Source: a virus. Taken from it: a DNA stretch of 34,747 nucleotides. Shown one piece after another: positions 14,652-26,600 of this stretch (the first letter of the stretch is position 1; the number at the start of each line of letters is the position of its first letter). Position numbers and translations under genes: made by a program. Location: IMG/VR virus record IMGVR_UViG_3300033571_004246, positions 1-34,747 of that record; one strand, 5' to 3'. The notes beneath the pieces were generated by a model that was given only the letters and a program-made list of their open reading frames with translations, ran no database searches and had not been told where the DNA came from.

Positions 14652-17600
14652 TTAATATTCCAGTGGTTCTCCGTCGCCGGTTTGTAACGGATTTCCGTCA
14701 CTACTAACTATTCTGTTTTCATATTTATCCAGGTATGTGTCTACCCAAGGACTGGCGGCTTCTTTAATGAAGTTAGCAACGATGTTGTTAGACTTAGCTA
14801 ATCGCTGTCCTACATCATTCCAAAGTTTACCTTGCTTTTTAATTACGGAAATCTTTACGCCCATAGGAGGGATAGTTGTTAATCGAAGCTCTGCTCGACC
14901 TGTTATATTAAATTCAGCGGGTAACGTGATGTCTCCTGCTGTACTTTCTGGATACTCGGGGTCTACTACAACTCCTTCAACTAACTTTCCATAAATCTTA
15001 TATTGATTTTTCTTAAGTCGTAGGCCGCCTACAAATACTTCCATATCGTTTATCTTTGGAATATAAGGTAGTGCAACTATATTTGAAACACCGTCAGATG
15101 TGTGTGTTGTAACAATAAATTCATCCTTGTACGGGATAGTTTCACTTGAGCCAATGTTTTGTACATTACTATCCTTACTATGGTATACAGGAACACCTGT
15201 ACCTAAAGTACCTCGGCGTATCTGACTTAATACGTTACCAACTTTAACAAAGTATTCGATACGCTCGCCATTGATTTCGATAATGCCAGGAACATTTTTT
15301 GCAGCATTTGGGGTATCCAACACTGTAGAATCATCTACAGTAATGCTAACATCGAACTGGGTTAAATCCTTTGACAATAACGTAGACTTGGCTTTGTTAA
15401 GACGTTTGTAATGCACACGATTCAACATGTCTTTAAACTGCATGTAGGCAAAATTTTCATGGACTACTGTGTTAGTAAAGGCCATTATTTGAATAACATC
15501 AGTATCAAATAAGTAATCTTTTAATCTAACTGTGATTAGATCGTCTTCTAAAACATAATCAATATTATGCATTAAAAACTCACTGTTCTTAATTACCCAA
15601 ACAAAGTCTCCAGCTACTGCTGTGTTTCTAAGTTTAAATAGTCCGCCAAGTTTTCCGGATAACTCATAGTATTCAGTGGTGCCGTTTGTAACAGAGATAG
15701 CAGGCACTAATGTATCTATTGTACGCTCAATACCTAATATATTATGATTGTAATAACTTGTAATTGTAATAGGTGTGCTATTAGCAAATATTTCATTAAA
15801 AGTTATAGTGTTGTTAGCGTTAATTACGTAGTCAGCATCGGAGTCTACTAATACAGTTAGCTTTGCATTATTAGTAAACATACCTGGTTTTAAATTAATT
15901 GTGATGTTAGGATGATCTTCTATAAGATCAAACTCTGCAATAATTGCAGCGGCTGTGCCTGTTCCGCCAACTAATGCAAACGGCGACACTGGAGCAGTGA
16001 TGTAAGACCCTGCATCAATTAATTCAATTTGCTGAATAGTTCCTAAGCCATTAACTCGTGTTACTTGAAATTTAGCTCCTGAACCAGACGGTCCTACTGT
16101 GCCGCCTGTTGCATCTAATATTTCGCCTAATACATATCCAGTGCCGCCGTCTATTATTATAGAACTTTCTAATACACCGTACAACGAATCTGCATAATCA
16201 AATAACACAGTATATTCTGGGCCGAATGTTAATAAATCTGCGTCTTTGTAAACTTTGATATCGTTAGTATCAATGCTAACTCCAACATACTTATGGTCTG
16301 CTAATGAATAAGACAAGTTATCATTTTGCATTGTAAAGTAATTTGCGCTGGCTGGTTTTAAAATTGCTTGATTATTTTTAACTAATACGTTTTGATCAAG
16401 CGGGCTATTAACACCTACAGTGTTAGTTAATTGATAAGTGCTTGTGCCAGTAGCGTAAGTTATAGTTTCATTTTTAACCACGCTGGCAGTTTGCTCAATA
16501 TCAGATGTATCTATAATATAATTAATAATTGCGCCAACAGCAGGAGGCTCAGCAAATCGTATGCCAGTTCGAGATCTCCATGTTTGTCCAACTATAGCAG
16601 TATACTGATCGTCAGTGCTGAATAACAAGTAATCTGTAATTTGTCCGTTAACTAAGACTGTAGACGATATAGTAGGTAACCAATTAGCTCGTGTAATATA
16701 TTCTGTAGTTGTACCATCTGACACAAAATAATCAAGATCAAGTACATTAGCAGAATTAAAACTAATACTCATGATACTAATTGTGTCGCCTATATTAGGT
16801 GCTGTAATAAAACTAATTAGATTATTTTGATAATCAATTGTATAGTCTGTAACTATTTCTAATACAGTATTTTCAACTTTAACAACTATCGAACTGTCAT
16901 TTGGAAAATATTGTCCGATGACATAATCCGTAGTCGATCCATCACCTTGATAGTTAGTAAACAAGATATTTGGACAGCCGCCACTTGGTCTATGAAAGAC
17001 CTTGATAGCAACAGTGTCCATTACTTGTCCAGGTACTACTTCTTCCGGAGCATTGCTGGTATTTGCACTTACAAGGTTGTCGCCGTCAAGTATAATGTCA
17101 TCGGGCGCTACACCTGTTGCCGACGAGTATGCTAAGTCGCCGCCGGTTAGTTGAGTATCATACTCATCGTCACGTGGAGCATAACTGCCGTCACTGGTAT
17201 CTTTACGGAATATAATCCTATCATTATAATCTAAATTTGCAGTTGATGGTAAAATAATAATATCAACTTCGCCATCGCCGACAAAAGTTGTCATTATGGC
17301 GCTGTTGTTTGTTTGATTTATAGTGGCAAAATCAGGGTCATCTATTCTAATCGAAGGCGAGTATGATGCAGTATCTATATCAAATTTTGAAACGTACACA
17401 TTAATATCTTGCCCCAGTTCTGGAACATATGGCATGCGGAATTCGTTAATATATCCAGGACTTGTAAAAGTCAAAGGCCATGCAAGGCCACTTAGTGCCA
17501 CGGCAAAACCAATGCCCCATCCGTTGAATAATACATTATGTGCCGCAGAAATAACTGTGTGCTCTTGGCCAGCGGCATCTTGCATGATCCATCCTGCTTC

Positions 17601-20600
17601 AATTTGCATAGTCTCAGAATTTTCTGGCAAGACAAATCCCGAACCCGCAGGCGGTGTGCTGCCGAGTACATCTACTAATACTTCAACTCGTGAACCGGTG
17701 AACGTTAATATATAATCTTCAAAAGTAGGATCTACACTATCCCAAGATTCAGTAAACCAAGGAAGGGCATCCCATCCTACACTGATACCAAAATCAAGAC
17801 CAGTAATTTGAACACCGCCATAATCAACTCCAGACATTAACTGTGCAAAGTCTTTACCTAACATTCCTGTTGTAGGATTGTAGTAATGTGTAATTCTGTC
17901 TGTTGCAGATAAGTGTCTAAAATCTTTTTTGTATTCAACAAGAATACTTGCGCCACGTGCAGGTGCAGTTTCAAACGTGATGCGTCCCGAATAACTGGTG
18001 TAACCTAACTGTGTAGCAGTTCCTCTGCCTAATTCAACTTCAGCTAACGAATATTGATCTCGTAACAGTTCGATGCCGTTTACTGTAACATAAGAATTGC
18101 CAATGTTAATATCTGGACTCCAGCGTAGGCCAAATTGAGTTTTAGTGCCGCTACCTGTAAATGTTTCGATCTGTGTTAAATTTGTAATTTCATATGTTTT
18201 AGAAATTCTATCAAATTTAATTTTCATACGTGACGAACGGATAACGCCGTTGCCTAATTGTGCAACTACTGCGGCAGCTCGTCCTGTGGCAAGATTAACT
18301 CCTCCTACAATCCGTACACGGGGAGTAGTAATATATCCAGAACCTGGATTAGTTAAATCTACACGATATACACTACCGTTAGCAATGTACGCCTTAGCCT
18401 CTGCCAGGATACCGCCAGGTAGTTGAGGACCAATAATTTCTACAACTGGGCGTGTTACATATCCTCTACCATTTGCAATAACCTGTAATGATGTTATTTC
18501 AAAACCAAGATTATCTTTCCAAAATTTCCAAGGATATGTATTAATTTCATCATACGATGTTGATACCAGGCCTGTATTTGTTACACTAACTGTTAACGGA
18601 GTAACATTCAATGCTTCATCAATTACTGGCAATAAATCAAAGTCAGTTACCGCAGTTTCTGAATTTTCTAACTTAGCATAGTTACTAACATACTCTCGTA
18701 TGGTTGTACGATAAGGTTTAACTTCTTTAATATATTCTTCAAAAAATTCAAGATTGTCACTGTTATACGTGACCTTTTGTTGCAACTCGCCTACGTTATG
18801 CATACTTTTAACAAAACTGGTTTTAAATGCCCAGTCAAGGAAGGTTTGTTCGTACATTGCATATCGCACACTTGAAAAGAATAATTTTAAATATTCAATT
18901 CTTAATTCGTCAATTAATATATTGTCTCGTAGTGTGTTAAGTATAATTCGAATTTCAGTTGTTGGACTATTATCAAACACATCAGAGTCAAACAACGGTC
19001 CATCATATCCTAATGTAGTGTTGGCAAAGTTATACAGCTTATCTGAAAACTGTATTGTACCATTTTGACGACCGATAACTTTGAAATTCAAAGTATAGTC
19101 GATTGTTTGCAAGTCGCTATATTTTTCTAATAACAGCCAGCCGCCTGATCCAACGTTTCTAACTTTGGCAATTTCACCAATGCTTATATCTGTAGTAACA
19201 AGCTCGTAGGTATTTTCTACAAGATAATCGACTTTGATAAACTGATTATACCCTGTGTCAAACCAATCAATATAGTCCCAGTATTTTCTTACGTTATAAG
19301 ATTGGCTTCTAACACGCAGCCATTCTCTGGCTGCAAAATTCCAAGAGTACACACTCCATGTGTCAATTGTAGAGCTGTCGCTTAGTACTAAAACGCTGAA
19401 GTCCCTAACTGACATAAACGTTTGCGCATCATATCCCTCACCTTGATTTAAAATCACAGTGTCAACAATGCCGCCTGTACTATCTACGATAGTCTTAATA
19501 ACTGCGCCGATGCCACTGCCAAATATCTTAGCATCAGGGCCATACCACAACACCGGATCACCGTCAATGTCTACGCTGTTTGATCTCACACTTACTGGAA
19601 CAGGAGCTAACTTTCCGTAACCTGCTCCGGCCCTTACAATACTAACAGCAGTTACTCGGCCGTTTTCTAATACAGCATCTAAACTTGCAGTTTGAGCCAA
19701 TACTGTAGAAACAAATCGCAATTCAGAATCGGTGTCAATGGTGATGTCCCATAATCCTGTAATTTTACTCGGCGCAGCCTCATATTGCTCTAAGTCAGAA
19801 AGGTCATAGTCATCGGCTATAAGCACATTACGTAATGAAGAATTTGTTCTTTCAATGACCTGTTTAAGTGCTTCTATACGATTTACAAACATACTCTGAC
19901 GTGGTCGAAATTCTATTCCGTAACGTTGTTTTGTTGGTAAGTTTATGTCAGGAACTACTCTGTCATTTGCATCTTTACCAACCAGGCTGTGAAACCATTT
20001 AGTTTCTATTGCTGTAGGAATAATAGTATTTCTATTAGTGCTTAATAGTTTCCACTGACTATGGAAGTTGCTGTTAGTTACATCCGATAACCAATATTGG
20101 ATACTTAGCACAACGTCTGTACCTTGCAAGTACTGTTCGCAATTAATTAAACTAAAACTATTTGTACTGGTAAATGCAATGCAAGAATAACCGTATCCCA
20201 CTGGATCTGATATTAGGTTTGCAACATCTGATGAACTCAACTGTCGACCTTCTATGTTCGGAGTAATTTTTTTATTCTTTACCCAGTAGTAATAGGTTTC
20301 CTTAAATGATTTGCTAATAGAATCGTATCGTTTCTTTACGCTGTAAATGTTATCGCCGTATTTTGATGTACCGCTAACACCCTTAGCATACCCATTTTCG
20401 GTATCTGCAATCTTGTTCCATGCGCTTGGTAATAGGGTAGTTTCAACCCACTCGTATACATCTATCGAAGCAGTGTCATATAACCTGTTCCACGTTGACG
20501 TTCTATAAATTACATCGCCAGATTGTGTGTCAATAAACTTAGCATTTGTTAAATCCCACCATAACATTCCAACTTGATTAGATGTCCAATTCATTCCGTC

Positions 20601-23600
20601 ATCGACAATAACTTCGTCTGTGCCTATAGAATATACAGCAGGATCAAAATAAGTCTTATACTTTACTTCTTGGTCAGCAATACCTGGGATTTCTCCTTGT
20701 ATTGGATCTATGACATCAAGATACTTGACAATTTGATTTGTAACTTTATTGTATAAAAATGCTTTTTTAATTTTTGATACATCAACTTTTGCAATTTGAG
20801 AGTGTAATACTGACCAACTGCTGGTGTTAGCTGTTTTAACATAGGAATATACATTGCCAGAATTCACTGCGCCAGTATCAATTTCATTGATTGCAGATAC
20901 TAATATAGTATTTGATCCTACAGCAATCTCATTGCCGTAACCAGATAATGGTACGCTGCTATTTTGTAAACTTTCACCGTAGATAAATTTAGTATTGTAT
21001 CTATCAAAAATATCAATACGTCCTATATCGCTCTCAACGTCTAATAATTGTAAACTATTGTTATCAAAGGTAGTGTTACCCAAATCTAATGTTGCAATAT
21101 TTTCAATATCCCCGTACTTAGAAAATACCACAAGAGTATCTTCACCGTTCATAAATTCAATATCAGTGCCGTATCGTTCGTTAACCTCTTTTCGAGGACT
21201 ATCAATTGTCTGGTACAACGAATGCAGAGCAGAAGTATTATTAGCGGGTCTCTTATAAATTAATACTTGTCCAACATCTTTCTTACTGCTTACATTAATT
21301 AACGGTGTGCCAACTGCTATATAATCTCCGCTGTTAGAAATTGCAATACTTTCTCCAAATCGTTCTGCGTCATCATTTATTGAACCAGAAATTGACTGTG
21401 TTAGTTGATAAACATCTAATGCAGGATTAAAAGAGTACACAAATACGCTGCCAGTATCTTGATTTGCGGCTGGTGCTGATACTATGAGTTTACCTCCAGT
21501 ACTTGACATAGCAATGTCGTATCCAAACTGGTCACCGGAGATAGTAGATGTAGGTAAAAATCCAAGCAGTGACCAGCCGGCATTTTCTGAATACTGATAT
21601 GTATAAACTCGTCCTTGATTAGCATTATAACCCTGTGCAGCAATGGCAAGGAAATAAGTATCAGGTAATCCTGTTCCGGTATAGGCAAACGATTCTATTG
21701 CGCCAGTGGCAGCGTTGACATTCGTAACTGTTATTGTCAAGTCGTTGTCAGGAGAGTCGCCGCCAAGTTCTGATCCGCTAATTACAATTGTATCACCAAT
21801 TGAATACGAAACACCTTTAACTGAATTAGTTACTGAATATAAAGCACCGACTCGTCTAACAGTCCAGCGGGCACCGGTACCAGTGTTATCGTAGCTACCA
21901 GTTAATGCAGTATACACAGCTTCAGGGTTAGTCTTTCTTCCAAAACAAATAGATGATCCGTATTTTTCATTAGAGGCAGGGGTAGGACTCTTAAACAGTC
22001 TAAAGAATGTATATGCGCCATTTAACTCTCGCTTATACATTGACACATAGCCGTAGTCAATTCCCGATGCATCTTGTGCTGCCACTGCAAGCCATTTGCC
22101 GTCTTGAGAAAATTTAACAGTAGAGCCAAACAGTGGTGTAGTTGCAGCCATTGTTGGGTCAACTAATAATCTATAAGTAGAGCTCCACAGATTGTCAGAA
22201 CTACCCTTTTCATAAACAGTAACTCCATCACGGTCTACAACTGCTGCTATATTGCCAGTTTGATCTACTGCGGTACTTGATCCAAATTTTAAATTAGCTG
22301 TTGGGGTAGAATTTAAAAGCGATCCTTTTCTAAATACTCCTGCATTCTTATAAGTTGCCCAAGTGCCGTTGCCTGTATCATCGGCCCAAAATAGTTCGTC
22401 TGGTTTAATGTAACGTGGAATAATACTGTTAGCATCATCAACATTTCCTATACGCTGCTGATTAAAAATATAAGATAAGATAGTGTCCGCATCTGTAAAC
22501 GCGGTCCAGCCTTCTATCTTTTTAGAAATTGTAAATGTATTAAGAGATACTGATACAACTTTATGGAATCCAGCAAGTTTATCACTGCCTTCTATACCAA
22601 CAATATCTCCAGACTGAATAGTTAATGTTTTATCACAAATTACAGTAACAACAGAATTAGCATAGCTGACGTTTGTAATATTAAATGTTGTGTTACTAAA
22701 TCTATAAACATTCCATGATCTATTTTCAAACGCACACCATACATATTCACCTTCAATAAACGAAGCTATGTCATACGTTAATAAATCATCTAACTTATCT
22801 ACACTTAATTTGATATCTTCTGATTTTACATATCCCGGTGTTCTTAAATACGGAGTAGCCGTGCTTATTGGCCAAATATCATTTGTATAATTTAAAGGTT
22901 TGATGTAGATGTCAGAGGGGCGTTGTCTATAAACAAAATCATTAATTGTTGGATCAATAGTTGAAACCAACTCAACTGGCTGAGGATTTATTTTAAACTG
23001 GCTTTCATCAAGTACAAATTCTATTTCATCGAACGTGTCTACTGCTCCGTATTCCCCAACACGGAACGCCCATTCTTCATCAAAGGTTAAACTGTCTTGG
23101 CCGTCTGCACTCAGCACATCAAATAATTTATTCAATACATTTTGTGTACCTTTTTCGATGATCATACCTTGATAGAACTTATATTGACTTACATCATTTT
23201 GAATAATGTTTTCAAGGTACTGGCGCTTTTGATATCCAATTAGATGCTGTGCAATCTTTTGCTGACCCGCATCAAAGTTGTCTGTGTCAAGATCATAAAA
23301 GTCTGTAAATGTTTCTGCTTTGTAGTCCCAGTTAGGCAGCAATGCTGCTTTAGGTTTTTCTTCTAATAAGATCCAGTTTTCATTTTCAAACTCTTGTGTG
23401 CCAATTAAAAACTTGCCAGCACTATAATAGAACTCTTTGTGCTTAACAATATCGCCGAGATTGTAATCAGTCCATGGCTCCCATGCGTTTATTATTGCTT
23501 GGTCATAGATAAATCCTGGAATTTCAAAACTTCCTTTCCAGTTACTGGTTGTATATCCTATGACTTTAATTCGTTCTTGACGGTACCCCGCTTCTTGATC

Positions 23601-26600
23601 ATAGATTGTGTCATTAAACAATGTAGTATTATCAAGGACTACAATATGTTCTTTTTGTAATAGGTATAGTGTAATTCCAAAAATGCCATAGTTTGTATTT
23701 TCAGGTTCTATTGTAAACACACCATCGTTTCTATATGTAGAAATAAATTCCGGGTCAAGTTTTTGACCGTCAACTCTATAAACACTATAGCTATAGAATG
23801 GATCTGTAATGTCTCCCACAACTGAAATATCTGATTTAAAAATTAACTTATTAGCACTCGGGCTTAGACTAATTACTGCGCCAACACTCCAGTTCTGAGT
23901 TGACCAAAACATAAATTCTTTAACTGACGTTTCCCAGTTTGTGATAACTCCCATTTCGTTGTTGAAGTCATCAAATACAAATCCCTGATCTTCGAGATAA
24001 GCGCCATACCCTTGCAATACATCTGCAACCTCTTGAATAGTTGCCAGCTTAGTTCCGTAAGCGATAGTCTGTACGTCTGATGAATCAAACGACTTTCTTA
24101 TAATTGCTTCTCTTCCACCAGTTACTGGCAATTCTGCTAATCTTATATAATACTGATCATCAAAAACTTCGCCGGTGGTATGAGTTGATTTAACTCTATA
24201 ATATTGATTGTTGGCTTTAACTAATTTGCCAGCAGTATATAACTGACTGCCGTTCCAATTAATATAACTTTCACTTATTCCGCCAACATTAATTACACGG
24301 TTATCTTGTCTATAACCATAGTACGTAAAATACGGATTGTCAAAGTTATAACCACGAAGTTCAAAGCCGTCAGCAAATTTTGTAATCATTACACCACTGT
24401 AAATTACTTTACGGATTGCGCTCGATACATTAAGATCAACAAAATAGTTTTCTTCTGGAACAAATACACCACCTGTGCTGGAGGGATTTTTGCTGTCTAA
24501 TAGTATTTTATATTTTGCTTGACTTGTAAAGGCTCCAAGTTTAGTGGCAATTTTGTTTGTTAGCAGTTGCAGATCTGAAGCATATGCATCTATTTGAGCA
24601 GTGTTTTCGCTGGACAAATAATCAACAATATAATTAATTAATCCAGACGTATAAGTGCGAGTATTGTTATTTCTATTTGCAGTCGACGGAATTAAAATAT
24701 CTTGTAATCTAATACGTAATCCAGTGTTAGAATAAATTAATTGGCTATTTTTATTTCTAACAACTCGACTTCGATCTAAACATCTGCCTAACACAGCATT
24801 AGGCTGCATTAACAGACATGTTGTTATTAAGGCAAAAGGCAAATAACTTGATCTGCGCCATGCTGATTCAACCGTGGATTGATCCCCGAACACAAAATAG
24901 CCGCCGTCATTGAGACGTATGAAACCTTGTACAAGGCCTGCATCTAACGGGCTTAATAGTACACCTTGATCGTTTACAGGTAGTCCCGAATTTAAAATAG
25001 GTTTAGCAAACTTTGCTAATCGACGGATAGGAACACCGGGCTCTCTAACAATACCTTGTTTAATGTCATCCCATAAAATTAAATTGTCGCTGGTATAGGG
25101 GGCTGGGCCGTAGACTTCTTGCCACCATCTTGGTTCAATAGAATATCCGATACACTCCCACGGATTAGTATGTGGACGGTCTGTGTCAAAATACCATTTA
25201 TAAATTCCCCTCCATGCTGCTGGTACATCTTCTTGTGCCGGAGAGTAGTTGCCTCTATAATTATAGGTAAACGTATTTGTTTGATCGTAACCGATATGCT
25301 TAGTATAGTCTTGCTGTATGTTTGACGTCCATTGAAAGAAATATTTTGATAAAATTTTATCAAATTCTTCTCTGGTGTAAGCAGTATCTCTATTATAACC
25401 AGGAACGTATTCCCATATATCAAAAATGTTTGAATCGTAGTTAACTTTAATATTATTAAAGATACGTGTTTCTAATTCAAGGATCAAGTCATCGCGGTAA
25501 TCACCGAACGCTACAGTTATACTGCCGTCATGTCCTTGAATAACTTCTGTTGGTTCAACATACGTATCGTCAATGTATTTCTTAGGTTCAAACTTAGGAT
25601 ACAACCCTAACTTACTTGGCGTTGCTGGACAGAAACATCCATCAGTAGTTTCATATTCATACGCTTCAATGAGATCGTCTTCAGAAATATCAATTAATAA
25701 TTCAAAGAATACATCGTCACCAAACTGATAATCTCTGCCGTGAATTAACTGTTCACCATTTAGATAGATGTTAACACTCTTGTTTGACAATGTGGTAAGA
25801 TTAAATTTATTAGTTAATGGATAAGTTTTGATACGAGCATCTAATACTGTATATTCAATTCTGTTAGACGCAGTATACCCAAACATGTCAGTTAAGAAAT
25901 ATGGGCTTGTTTTAGGTCTATCTTTATTAACCTGTTGAAGTACAAAGTCTACATGTCGTCGAGCATCGGTGTCTATGCCGCTGTCAGTTGCGGCAATAAT
26001 AAATGATCTTTTAAACTTGCCGTAGTCATTTCGTGCTTGATCAAGTGCTTTGATTACATTAGCAGATTTATTACCAAGATGATATAAGCTCAAATTTATC
26101 GGGCCACTATGTTGTACAAATCGTGTTCCGTATGCTGAAAGATTACCAAGGTCCCTTAAATTTCCGTTACCTGGATAGGCGCCGTCAAATGTAGAAATGT
26201 TATCGATAATACTGTCAACATGATCAATTACTTCGCCAAGGGTAAACTTTTCAACATTATTGTTTAGCGGATTGTTTTGTAAACTTCCCGGTATTTCATA
26301 ATAGCCGTTATTATTTTTAGTCTGTTTAGCAAAACATCGTAGTGTTACTACATCAGTAAGTGCAACGTCAGTGTTAAGATTAACAGTTTTACGAATGACA
26401 GTATCTGCTATTGAATATAAATTCTTAGCAAGGCGCTTGCCATTTATATAAACTCTAACTTCGAGGTCGGCAAGATCATTCTTATCATCATATACATCAA
26501 TTGGAAAATTGTTAGTTAAATTGCTTTCTTTAAAAACTCTAACAACTGGCTGGGCATCTTCAATTAAGGAAGTGGTCCATGCATTTTCAAAAGATACTTG

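Noticed and set aside
25079-25423. Minus-strand open frame of 114 codons inside the giant gene
   Set aside because: It lies wholly within the giant frame in another phase, with no promoter or ribosome binding site, and its residue composition is unlike a typical protein.
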